Shown in pieces: positions 7,874 to 15,382 of a stretch of DNA of 64,000 nt. Source of the stretch: an uncultured Akkermansia sp. (GTDB taxonomy: Bacteria > Verrucomicrobiota > Verrucomicrobiia > Verrucomicrobiales > Akkermansiaceae); contig CAJGCZ010000002.1 of NCBI GenBank assembly GCA_904501975.1, positions 1-64,000 on the forward strand. The letters run 5' to 3'. The notes below the pieces were generated by a model, which was not told where the DNA came from, ran no database searches, and saw only the letters and a list, made by a program, of their open reading frames with translations. Within the stretch, counting starts at the first letter, position 1. Every line of letters begins with the position of its first letter. A program made the translations under genes and the position numbers.

Positions 7874-7931
7874 GAACCCCGGAGAGGGGGAATCTTGTTC
7901 TACTAGGTTCCCCACCGTACCTCCGGGGTTA
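7874..7931. repeat. Nested hairpin
   Basis: The outer 10-bp stem AACCCCGGAG/CTCCGGGGTT encloses GGGGAA/TTCCCC. It begins a few bases after the micro-ORF stop. There is no U-tract on either side, so a plain terminator is unlikely; an RNA stability element or the antisense partner of the micro-ORF is possible. Confidence 0.45.
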
Positions 7932-8170
7932 TATTGTGCCCGCAAACTTACGATTACATCCATTTTCTTCACACAAATTCACATCGCTCAAAGCTGCATC
8001 TCAGTCTTGCTATGCGGAACAACTGAACCGTGCTTATTGCTCATAGCTCTTTCTTTGTGACTCCGAATAATCGTGCTTAATGGTTGAAGACATCGGATTT
8101 CTACTTTCCGTGCAAGCTGATATTCCCTTCCAGCCTGAAATAATCAACGTAATCAGAGCGCAGTCTATAC
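7932..8170. other. Intergenic, nothing recognised
   Basis: No ORF with coding character, no strong promoter and no hairpin of note on either strand. It separates the nested hairpin from the end of the phage-type pseudogene. Confidence 0.5.
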
Positions 8171-10219
8171 TTATTCGATATTTCTTGCATAATTTTGCTT
8201 GATATATTCACTAATCAGATTTACAATTTCCGTGCGAGTGAAATTCTTCGAGAACGAAGTCGGGTGAAACGCCTGCCCGCTCGCCTTTTTTGTAATCTCG
8301 TTTAAGTAGATTGTCTTCTGGCGCGTGCCTCTCGGGTTGTCTTTCTTGCCTCCAATTGTCTCAACAACCACATACAGCGCATCTCCATACTGCTTTGTAA
8401 ATTCAAGAGTATACCCTTTTTTTGGCGTCAATAAGTTTCACAGAGTCATAATTCTCCACGATGTCAGGAATCATCCGCAAGTCATCATGCGTAAGATTCA
8501 AATGCCCATCCTCAATAAATGAATCCAGACAATGCTTGGCATAAGAATGCCACAAGTCAGCCACGCATCCACAGATAAACGGCTAGGCTTCCCATTCGGC
8601 GCAATCGGCTGCTTCACTTCCTTCATCTCCTCCGGCTTGTATTCCGCAGCAATAGCAGCTTGTTTAGCTGCCAGGCGCTCGCGCAATGCATGCAATTTCT
8701 ACTGGCCCCGGCGATAACCTTGCAGCTTCTCCTCATCACCACCAAACTTTGCAAGCAGAGCCTCAATCTCTTTCTCTATCTTTCCGGCTTCTCCCTGCAA
8801 CTCATGCACACGAGCCTCATCTACACGCCAGGGAATCAAGCCTTTAATTCGAGCGGTTCTTTCAATATTGTTTTTTTCTTTCTTGACAAACGAGTTGAAA
8901 GCGGCTAATCTAACGTCAGATACCCCGTTAGCATTCAGAGAATAGCGTCCGTCATGCGGAGCCGTTGTGAACTCTGTCTTGCTGATGGGGGTTTCGATTG
9001 TAAGCTCAATACTAAACAAGCGTTCGCCGCCATCCGTATAATCTATCACTGAGATATTTGCAAGATAAGCTTCATCCTGCCCATTCAATTCTACTTTTAC
9101 AGGCTCAAAGAAATGCCATGCAGCCTTGCGGTCATCAGCCTTGTGGTACACCTCCTCCTCAAAGAACAGCACAGACTGCTCATATAGCTCACCTATCTTT
9201 GTTGCAGCCGCGCGGTGAATATAGGAAGCCTCTTCCTCCGTATATCCCAAACGCGTCAGGTTGGTAATCGTCTCAGACTCCGCACGGGCTATCTTCTTGG
9301 CACTCTCGCCGGATATCGTAGTCTGCATATCCGCAGTCTTATTATAGAATTTCCGCCCGGTAAACGCTTTCAACCGGGCAACCAATGCCGGGTTATCCTC
9401 CGGCACAGCATCAGCAGACACCCTCACCATTGGCTTATCCAACACTACCCCTGAATAATCCGTCCGCTCCGTCTTCCAATCCATCGCCGCATACTCCCGG
9501 AACAACCGCTCACTCGGCTGCTCATCCATACCCACCTCGGCGCTATCCTGCACCTCGGCCCCCTCACGAGCACGCCAGGCATTCCGAATCTCATCCATCA
9601 GCTCACCATCAGAGTGCGGATTCTTCCACCGCTCACGTAGCTCATTCAGCTCCTCCAGCTTCTTCTTCAACGCCACAGGGTCTTTCACATCCACCCCGTA
9701 CTTCTTCCCCATAGCCTCAGCATTTCGCTTCTTAGCCGTAGTATTCAAGTAGCTTGCATCCTGCGCAAGCTCATTGCGGCGGCGCACCACATACTGAGCC
9801 ACAAAATCCATAAACTCATCATTATCCAGCGTATTACCGAACAAATCAGTCCCACCGTCAAGCCCCATCTCCTCCTGCATCTGCTGCTTAGCCAACTCAG
9901 CCTCCATACGGGCCAACACCTCAGCCTTGCTCGCATCACGCAGCGCAGCCTCAAGCCCACGCCGCTGCACCGCATCATTGCCGGGGCAAAAATCCGCAAT
10001 CCACAACGCCTACGGCAAACATCGAATCCACCCTTACCAACTACCAGCCCCCCTCCCCAACCCGTACCTCCCGGAGCTCTCCGCGACCTCTTCATAGAAG
10101 CCGTCCACGGCTTCGAGCACTCCCCCACCCCGCAGAAATCCTCGCCATGCAGATGGAATAAAGTTGCCTTCTCTGGCATAACTGCTATAATCCATCTGCC
10201 GCTTGATGCGGCAAATCAT
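8171..10219 (-). pseudogene. Decayed phage polyvalent-type protein with PBECR-like nuclease end
   Basis: One reading that jumps frames: 10219-10034 (start likely MDYSSYAREGN at 10195), a frame change near 10020, a 435-codon block 10006-8699, an in-frame TAG at 8699-8701, then continuation in the same frame to about 8560, a second frame change, and a third at an A7 run near 8419-8425 before the final 8430-8171 block. The middle part is charged, helical and coiled-coil-like. The C-terminal reading has DLWHSYAKHC, then LTHDDLRMIPDIVENYDSVK, then YVVVETIGGKK and KTIYL. This order fits the Phage-Barnase-EndoU-ColicinE5/D-RelE-like nuclease domains found at the ends of MuF-like and polyvalent phage proteins. 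The family assignment is by eye. Confidence 0.6.
10137..10172. repeat. Direct repeat, copy 1
   Basis: A 36-nt segment beginning AATCCTCGCCATGCAG, repeated at 10511-10546 with about five mismatches. On the minus strand both copies can encode a similar peptide (NFIPSAWRG here, NLIPPAWRG in copy 2), so the repeat may be a remnant of two related gene starts. Confidence 0.55.
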
Positions 10220-10267
10220 CAGGCGGCGTAAAACACATGATTAAACTGATAGTAACACGCCTGACGG

Positions 10268-10288
10268 CAGTTAACCCCGTGTTAACTG
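10268..10288. repeat. Short hairpin
   Basis: CAGTTAAC and GTTAACTG form a perfect 8-bp stem around CCCGT. It is close to another small hairpin, TGCCGC/GCGGCA (10197-10213). No gene between. Confidence 0.4.
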
Positions 10289-10337
10289 AGCAACTAATCT
10301 GGATTCTATTTGTAGCATTCCAAAGGTGTTAGAATCC

Positions 10338-10372
10338 TGCCCTGCACCACCATCCCGGTGCAGGGCATTTTT
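10338..10372 (+). terminator. Intrinsic terminator
   Basis: TGCCCTGCACC (10338-10348) pairs with GGTGCAGGGCA (10357-10367), followed by TTTTT. A textbook form, but no intact gene ends here; it likely belonged to the lost phage region. Confidence 0.65.
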
Positions 10373-10395
10373 GCTCTAAGTTGTGCAAATTATAC

Positions 10396-10424
10396 TTGAC
10401 TTCCTCCCCCATGCATGCAATAAT
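10396..10424 (+). promoter_or_regulatory. Orphan promoter before a hairpin cassette
   Basis: TTGACT (10396-10401), 17 bp, AATAAT (10419-10424). The predicted start near 10431 falls in the 5' arm of the element at 10426-10500. Confidence 0.4.
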
Positions 10425-10425
10425 C

Positions 10426-10500
10426 CCCCCGTTACTATCGGTAAGCAATCATTGTTTACCATCAGCCCCCGGGTGTTGCCGCACCATAACGGGGGCTTTT
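10426..10500 (+). ncRNA. Candidate small RNA with two alternative stems and a U-tract
   Basis: The outer stem CCCCCGTTA (10426-10434) with TAACGGGGG (10487-10495) competes with GCCCCC (10465-10470) with GGGGGC (10491-10496), which abuts TTTTT and forms a normal terminator with inner GGTG/CACC. A third hairpin, GGTAA/TTACC (10440-10460), lies between. A promoter directly upstream makes this a self-contained unit of about 70 nt with an attenuator-like design. No coding sequence follows, so it may be an orphan or a relic. Confidence 0.4.
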
Positions 10501-10510
10501 TCTTTCTCTC

Positions 10511-10546
10511 AATCCTCGCCATGCAGGTGGAATGAGGTTGACTTCC
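10511..10546. repeat. Direct repeat, copy 2
   Basis: Partner of 10137-10172, 374 nt away. A promoter-like pair TTGACT (10538-10543), 17 bp, TTATAT (10561-10566) overlaps its right end. Copy 1 similarly overlaps TTGCCT (10164-10169), 16 bp, TATAAT (10186-10191). Confidence 0.5.
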
Positions 10547-10583
10547 TGCATCTTTTCTATTTATATATCCCCAGAACATTTCC

Positions 10584-10617
10584 ATGAAGATTAGCTGTTG
10601 GTAGTCCTAATCTTCAT
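10584..10617. repeat. Perfect 11-bp inverted repeat
   Basis: ATGAAGATTAG pairs with CTAATCTTCAT around a 12-nt loop. It follows the promoter-like pair at 10538-10566 by about 18 nt. No terminator tail. Confidence 0.5.
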
Positions 10618-10642
10618 TCAAATCACTAAACGGATTTTTTGA

Positions 10643-10672
10643 GAACGCCCACAGTTCACTCTGTGGGCGTTC
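10643..10672. terminator. Strong hairpin, terminator-like
   Basis: GAACGCCCACAG (10643-10654) and CTGTGGGCGTTC (10661-10672) form a perfect 12-bp stem with a 6-nt loop. On the minus strand it is followed by TCAAAAAATCC and on the plus by TTGTTATC, so neither tail is ideal. Confidence 0.5.
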
Positions 10673-10724
10673 TTGTTATCGAACTTCGTACTTCCCCTAG
10701 TATTCCACCCAGCAGCACACCGGT

Positions 10725-10885
10725 TTAAGCCTGCTCAGCCTCCATCAGCCGCTCCTCCAGCACACCCATCACATCCTCACCCGGCACATTATCCGGCTTC
10801 TCGCCCTTCTTCGCAGTCACCGGCACCTTAGTAGAATAATGTGAATCTGATTCATAAATTGCTAAATAAGTTATTTTTCGCTCAA
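10725..10885 (-). pseudogene. C-terminal tail of a lost gene
   Basis: An open stretch of about 50 codons without a usable start that ends at a stop at 10725-10727. The reading ends GEDVMGVLEERLMEAEQA and includes a Lys/Pro-rich piece, TKVPVTAKKGEKPDNVPG. The composition looks like a real acidic helical C-terminus rather than noise. It runs upstream into the iterons. Too short to name. Confidence 0.35.
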
Positions 10886-10941
10886 CTTTCGCTCAGCGTT
10901 TCGCTCAAATTTCGCTCAGCGTAGTGCGCTTATTTAGCAAT
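10858..10941. repeat. Four iterons inside a 13-bp inverted repeat
   Basis: ATTGCTAAATAAG (10858-10870) and its exact reverse complement CTTATTTAGCAAT (10929-10941) flank four perfect copies of TTTCGCTCA at 10876, 10887, 10899 and 10910. Spacing is 11, 12 and 11 bp, about one helical turn. A related GCGCTAAATAGCGCC palindrome lies at about 10977-10990. This is typical of multi-site protein binding (integrase arm sites or plasmid/phage origin iterons). It lies about 60 bp from tRNA-Arg. Confidence 0.65.
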
Positions 10942-11001
10942 ATAAGGAATCATAAAGCAAGCAAAATCAATTATTGCGCTAAATAGCGCCAAATAAGAAA
11001 A

Positions 11002-11073
11002 CAGCCTCGGCGGGAATCGAACCCACATCTGCCCTTTAGGAGAGGGCCGTTCTATCCATTGAACTACGAGGCC
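11002..11073 (-). tRNA. tRNA-Arg(CCU)
   Basis: A complete cloverleaf: acceptor GGCCTCG with CGAGGCT (first pair G-U), D-arm GTTC/GAAC, anticodon stem GCCCT/AGGGC around CTCCTAA with anticodon CCT, and T-arm GTGGG/CCCGC with TTCGATT. CCA is not encoded. The 3' end faces the decayed mobile region, the usual arrangement when an element has integrated into a tRNA gene. Promoter at 11087-11115. Confidence 0.93.
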
Positions 11074-11086
11074 GTGAAGCGGGGAT

Positions 11087-11115
11087 ATTTAAGCTGATTA
11101 TGGCAGCTTTGGCAA
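11087..11115 (-). promoter_or_regulatory. tRNA-Arg promoter
   Basis: TTGCCA (11110-11115), 17 bp, TTAAAT (11087-11092). The predicted start is about 7 nt before the tRNA 5' end. Confidence 0.55.
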
Positions 11116-11127
11116 GAATAAAATCGG

Positions 11128-11955
11128 TTATGCCACGGAGAAAGCAGCACGAATGCGGGCTAATTGGTCGGGGGAGCAATGCTGCTGCAAGGTAGGCAGC
11201 ATGCGAGCGTAATACTCCGGCAGGGTCCAGCCGTGGAGAGGCTGGGGGGTGGGGCTTTCATATGCCCAAGTTGGAATTGGCAGCACCACATCCAGCACGG
11301 AGGAAGCCGTAGAAGCCATACCGACGAGCGCCTGCTCTACAGCGGGCGCAAGTTGCGGATGAGCTATTAAAAGGCGCAGCATCCACTGGTAGCTCAGGTG
11401 GTTCCCCGGCAAGGGCTGAGCAAGAATCAGCGCGGACAAGCGTTCCTGCGAGAGGCTAAAAAGCTTCTCCAGAAAGGGTAAAGCGCGCAAATCGCTTAAA
11501 CCTAAGATGGCGGAGAGCGCTGCAGGATTAGCCTGAGGCAGCGCAATCAGCATATCTACAAGGGTTTCCACACCTGTAAGCTTATTCTGGGGAGTGGGTT
11601 GTGCTAATAGGGCAAGCTGCATGGCAGCGGAGTTGCTGATAAGCGGCTCGGGCTCGGCTATGGCAAAGGGAATGAAGGCACGCCAAGAATCGCCTTTACG
11701 CTGGGTAATGAAGCGTACCAATTGATTGAGTGCAGAGGCACGGGCAGCAGGAGCAACTTTTTGCACAAAGAGCTCGTAGGCTTTCAGGGTATCCGGCACG
11801 CGGTCGGGGTCATTACCTGTTACCAGCCCACAAGCAATCATGGCGAGCGGCCATTGGTCTGCCCCGATTTCGTGCACACGAACCGGGTCGAGAACCATGG
11901 CCGCTAAGCGCTCCAACTCAGAGAGCATGGAGAAATTATCCTGAAATAGCCCCAT
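11128..11955 (-). CDS. Conserved-looking helical protein, function unknown
   Basis: 275 residues, no signal peptide and no membrane segment. It is rich in Leu/Ala helices, in places reminiscent of HEAT-like pairs (PLISNSAAMQLALLAQ, LRALPFLEKLFSLS). The N-terminus is MGLFQDNFSMLSELERLAAM. It follows the TPR membrane protein by 22 nt, so it is probably in the metF run. No motif identifies a reaction. Likely cytoplasmic. Confidence 0.7.
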   Translation of the reverse strand: MGLFQDNFSMLSELERLAAMVLDPVRVHEIGADQWPLAMIACGLVTGNDPDRVPDTLKAYELFVQKVAPAARASALNQLVRFITQRKGDSWRAFIPFAIAEPEPLISNSAAMQLALLAQPTPQNKLTGVETLVDMLIALPQANPAALSAILGLSDLRALPFLEKLFSLSQERLSALILAQPLPGNHLSYQWMLRLLIAHPQLAPAVEQALVGMASTASSVLDVVLPIPTWAYESPTPQPLHGWTLPEYYARMLPTLQQHCSPDQLARIRAAFSVA

Positions 11956-11977
11956 TGTCTCTAAAGTTGTTGTTGTG

Positions 11978-12865
11978 TTAGTTGCCGGCAGGCAGGGTGG
12001 AAGGCATGCTCAAATCCGGAAGCGTAGTTGTAGGCGCTTCGGGGATGGCGGGCATATCGGACGGCAAACCGAGGTCGGTGGATTGAGAAGGCTCGGCAGG
12101 AGTGGTCTCGATAGGCTTGGCAAAGATAGCCTCCGTCACCACGGGGGCATCCACCCCGCTTTCGAGGAGGTCGGAGCGTACGGCAATATCATTGTTAGCG
12201 CCTTGCATGAACAGCGGACTATCCGGGCAAGAGGCGCGGCCCATGCGCAGGTACTCAGCGGCCTGCTCTGCCTTACCTGCATTCCAAGCGAGGTCGCACA
12301 GGTTGACGTAGGCACGAGCGGTGTAAACATTGCGCGGCATGTTGATAACCTTCTTCCAGTACAGGGTGGCTTTTTCTGTATCGCCATCCTTGGTGAAGCG
12401 CATAGCCAAAGCTACAGCGGCACGGGTGCGCACCATATCATTCTCGGCCTTATCTGCCAAGTTGCAGAGGGTGGAGAAATCTGTTACTGCGGGGTCTGTA
12501 ATCTCGCGAATAGACTTGAGCAACTGAGCCGTCTCTACAGAGGGTGTCCCCTGAAAATCTGCAACAATGGCATCAAAGGCTGCGGCATCGTAGTTCTGCG
12601 GAGAAAGTGTGGACTCTACAGCCGTAGAGCCAACACCCTTCACGATAAGAGAACCGGCATCTTCCACCTTCTGCTCCGTATGGGCATACCAAGCCGTGGC
12701 AGCAGTGGCTACGATGGCTAAGGCTATACCACCGAAAATGAGCTTCTTGTAATGTTTATTGAGGAATACCTCGTGTTTGGCAGGTCCGAGTTCAATCTCG
12801 CCGATGGCTTTGATTTCCTCAGGAGAAAGCGGCATGTCTTCCGGGGTCTGTTGTGTCTTATTCAT
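11978..12865 (-). CDS. Membrane-anchored TPR-like protein
   Basis: 295 residues. A cytoplasmic N-terminus of about 48 residues is followed by one membrane helix (FGGIALAIVATAATAWYA, about 49-66) and a periplasmic helical domain with TPR-like pairs (ATLYWKKVINMP, KAEQAAEYLRMGRA). The tail is Pro/Thr-rich. The topology recalls YfgM-like envelope chaperone partners, but identity is not claimed. Begins 11 nt after the metF stop, so cotranscribed with metF. Confidence 0.75.
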   Translation of the reverse strand: MNKTQQTPEDMPLSPEEIKAIGEIELGPAKHEVFLNKHYKKLIFGGIALAIVATAATAWYAHTEQKVEDAGSLIVKGVGSTAVESTLSPQNYDAAAFDAIVADFQGTPSVETAQLLKSIREITDPAVTDFSTLCNLADKAENDMVRTRAAVALAMRFTKDGDTEKATLYWKKVINMPRNVYTARAYVNLCDLAWNAGKAEQAAEYLRMGRASCPDSPLFMQGANNDIAVRSDLLESGVDAPVVTEAIFAKPIETTPAEPSQSTDLGLPSDMPAIPEAPTTTLPDLSMPSTLPAGN

Positions 12866-12876
12866 TTGTCAGAGAT

Positions 12877-13824
12877 TCAGGATTTATAAAGGTTACTGAG
12901 CATGTGGAGGCGGTCCACATCATAATAATTGTTGATACCAAGGTTACGGTAGATTTCCAATGTGGCTTTAGAGCGATTGAGCGTATAGAAGTGAATGCCA
13001 TCCACATCGGCATCCAACAACTCCGAACACTGGTTGCTGGCATAATTGATGCCAATGCGCTCAATACTGGCGCGGTCGCCGCCGGCTCGCAACATGGCTT
13101 TCAGCAGGCGTGCCGGGAAATTGGTGCCGGCAGAGAGCTCAGCCATGCGGTTCATGCCGGAGATAGTGGTAATAGGCATAATACCGGCAATAATGGGCAC
13201 ATCTATACCCAACAGGCGGCAACGGTCACGAAAATCGAAGAAAGCATGGTTATCAAAGAACAGCTGTGTGCAAATGTAGTCTGCACCTTCGTCTACCTTG
13301 GCTTTCAGATAATCCATCTCGCGGATGCGATTACGGGTATCGGGATGCCCTTCACAGAAACCGGCCACACCGATAGTAAGGGGGGTGGGTAAATGATTTC
13401 TCTCCTCCCAGCGGCGAATGAAGCGTACCAGCTCAGCCGCGTGGCGGAAGGAATCCTTAGAGGCGTCATAAGCGGCATTGCGGGGAGGATCACCACGCAA
13501 AGCCAAAATGGCCTGAGCCCCGGCCATAGCGTAGCCTTCCAAAATCTGTTCAATCTCAGCCTCTGTATGGCCAACACAAGTGAGGTGCGGAACCGTCGGG
13601 ATACCGCGAGCTACCATATCCTGCACTACAGATCGGGTTAGCTCGCGGGAACCACCACCGGCACCATAGGTAACACTTACAAAGCTGGGATGAAATTCTT
13701 GCAGCTTAATGATAGTATCCAGCAGGGCTTCAGCCCCTTCCGGCGTTTTGGGCGGAAAGAACTCAAAAGAAAAACTGGGAGCGCGGTCAAAGAGCACGGA
13801 GCCGGCTGTGGATTCGGTGGGCAT
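12877..13824 (-). CDS. metF: 5,10-methylenetetrahydrofolate reductase
   Basis: 315 residues, normal for bacterial MetF, an FAD enzyme that makes 5-methyl-THF for methionine synthesis. Visible: SFEFFPPKTPEGAEALLDTI near residues 19-38, VSVTYGAGGG near 52, HLTCVGHT near 79, ILALRGDPP near 103, and QLFFDNHAFFDF near 190. It pairs metabolically with the B12-dependent MetH at 55428-59117. A -10 box TATACT (13836-13841) lies 11 nt before the ATG, with a weaker TTGCTC 19 bp upstream inside the previous gene. Confidence 0.95.
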   Translation of the reverse strand: MPTESTAGSVLFDRAPSFSFEFFPPKTPEGAEALLDTIIKLQEFHPSFVSVTYGAGGGSRELTRSVVQDMVARGIPTVPHLTCVGHTEAEIEQILEGYAMAGAQAILALRGDPPRNAAYDASKDSFRHAAELVRFIRRWEERNHLPTPLTIGVAGFCEGHPDTRNRIREMDYLKAKVDEGADYICTQLFFDNHAFFDFRDRCRLLGIDVPIIAGIMPITTISGMNRMAELSAGTNFPARLLKAMLRAGGDRASIERIGINYASNQCSELLDADVDGIHFYTLNRSKATLEIYRNLGINNYYDVDRLHMLSNLYKS

Positions 13825-13849
13825 TTGCGGATAATAGTATAGTGATCAA

Positions 13850-14539
13850 TTACTGAGCAGGAGCAACGGGCAAATCCATCTCCATAGGAGCACTGCCACG
13901 AAGCTGATCTGCCGTGGCAAAGGGAGACACGACAATCAAATCGCCCTTGCCGGGCACGGGACGCTCACCCTTGCTGTTGGTAGCTACAGAGGAGAATGCA
14001 TCATTCTTAATATCGGCAATATACTCACCGGATTCCTCGTAGTAGCGAGACACTATAGCCTCACAAATAACATAGTCGTCGTCACCGCGGCGCACGGCAA
14101 TCACCAAGCCCTCAGAAATGGGCTCATTGCCAAGCGGCTTGAAGGAGAAGAAACCTGCATCTAAGGCAACCTCCGTTACCAAACCGAGGGCAGAAGCCTC
14201 GGCCGTTTCACGGGCAAGCTGGTCGGCCATAGCTTTTTCACTTTCGCGGCGCTGCACCTCTTCTGCCTGAGCTACGGTGCGATGCTCTTCGTTAGAATGC
14301 ACGCGGTCAACAGCTTGCGCAGACTCCTGGCGCAATTTTTCCAGCTCCTGTGCCGCCTTTTCATCTGCAACGTACGTGCCGGATGCCTCAGCATCTGCGT
14401 TCAGCGCACCAATGGCTTTGCTTCTGTGGTAATCATCGAATACACGCTGCTGGTTGGGCAGCATTTCTACCACAAAATAAAACAAGATGCCCACAGCAAG
14501 CACCATCAGACTGAGAATCGCAATACGGAATCCGTTCAT
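13850..14539 (-). CDS. Membrane-anchored protein, function unknown
   Basis: 229 residues: one N-terminal membrane helix (residues 7-27), then a long charged helical, coiled-coil-like region (about 45-120), then a beta-rich C-terminal domain with GLVIAVRRGDDDYVICEAIV and VPGKGDLIVVSPF, which resembles a small barrel repeat. Conserved in look but no named family. It is upstream of metF with 25 nt between, so possibly one transcript. Promoter at 14547-14574, 7 nt from the ATG. Confidence 0.72.
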   Translation of the reverse strand: MNGFRIAILSLMVLAVGILFYFVVEMLPNQQRVFDDYHRSKAIGALNADAEASGTYVADEKAAQELEKLRQESAQAVDRVHSNEEHRTVAQAEEVQRRESEKAMADQLARETAEASALGLVTEVALDAGFFSFKPLGNEPISEGLVIAVRRGDDDYVICEAIVSRYYEESGEYIADIKNDAFSSVATNSKGERPVPGKGDLIVVSPFATADQLRGSAPMEMDLPVAPAQ

Positions 14540-14546
14540 GAGCGCG

Positions 14547-14574
14547 AGTATAGCATAATTTTATGAGCATTCAA
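14547..14574 (-). promoter_or_regulatory. Promoter of the 13850-14539 gene
   Basis: TTGAAT (14569-14574), 16 bp, TATACT (14547-14552), then 7 nt to the ATG at 14539. No Shine-Dalgarno. Confidence 0.6.
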
Positions 14575-14627
14575 GCAAAGAATATGTCAGAATTTGAGGA
14601 TTGTACCCATACAGACTTTATTTTGTC

Positions 14628-14656
14628 TTGCCAGTCGCGGTATAAACAGGTATAAA
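14628..14656 (+). promoter_or_regulatory. pgsA promoter
   Basis: TTGCCA (14628-14633), 17 bp, TATAAA (14651-14656). The box overlaps the first ATG of the longest frame, so the Met codon at 14668, 11 nt downstream, is the likelier start. Confidence 0.6.
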
Positions 14657-14667
14657 TGAAGCCGTAC

Positions 14668-15309
14668 ATGCTGAACCTTCCGAACATTATCACTCTCATC
14701 CGCATTGCTCTCGTCATCGTCTTTACGCTGGCTTTAATGTTGGACCCCATTGCCCCGGCACACACAGCCGCCCCCATGGATAACATCCCCTACGTGGGTT
14801 GGTTCAGCCCCATCGGCGTGGGAATTTGCGTTGCACTTTGGGCCTTTGTGGTGGGAGCCATCAGCGACTTTTTGGATGGCTACTTGGCACGCAAGTACAA
14901 CTTGGTAACAAATTTTGGTAAACTGATTGACCCGCTGGCCGACAAGATTTTGGTATGTGCCGCGTTCGTTTACCTCTCATACGTCGGCATGTGCCCCTTC
15001 TGGGTTACCATTATTATCCTTTTCCGCGAGTTCTTGGTAACAGGACTCCGCCAGTTGGCTGTGGAGCAAGGCAAGGTGATGGCCGCAGACAAGAGCGGCA
15101 AATGGAAAACAGCCGTACAGCTCACCTACTGCATAGCCTGCCTGGTGCATCTGTGCTATGCATGCAACCTTCCGCAACCGCTTAAATTCTTGTCTATTGG
15201 TGTAGGCGGCTACTGGCTGCGCGAAATCACCATGTGGCTGAGTGTTATCCTTACCCTGTGGAGCGGTCTCAACTATTGCATCCAAAGCCGCAGTTTTCTG
15301 AAAGGCTGA
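14668..15309 (+). CDS. pgsA: CDP-diacylglycerol--glycerol-3-phosphate phosphatidyltransferase
   Basis: 213 residues from the chosen start MLNLPNIITLIRIAL, the normal PgsA beginning; the longest frame starts four codons earlier at 14656. PgsA makes phosphatidylglycerol phosphate at the inner membrane. The CDP-alcohol phosphotransferase motif is complete: DGYLARKYNLVTNFGKLIDP followed by LADK (D-G-x2-A-R-x8-G-x3-D-x3-D). Several membrane helices flank it. An Ala/Pro insertion sits after the first helix (about 27-42). No downstream operon partner is certain. Confidence 0.93.
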   Translation: MLNLPNIITLIRIALVIVFTLALMLDPIAPAHTAAPMDNIPYVGWFSPIGVGICVALWAFVVGAISDFLDGYLARKYNLVTNFGKLIDPLADKILVCAAFVYLSYVGMCPFWVTIIILFREFLVTGLRQLAVEQGKVMAADKSGKWKTAVQLTYCIACLVHLCYACNLPQPLKFLSIGVGGYWLREITMWLSVILTLWSGLNYCIQSRSFLKG

Positions 15310-15382
15310 TGCGTTTTTAGCTCGCCATACGGCGTAAATTGTGGTAGATTGTTGGTCAGGCATCACCATATTTACGACTTGT

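Noticed and set aside
7709..7931. Integron attC sites
   Set aside because: A GCCCAAC motif is present, but the paired GTTRRRY ends are missing and there is no integrase.
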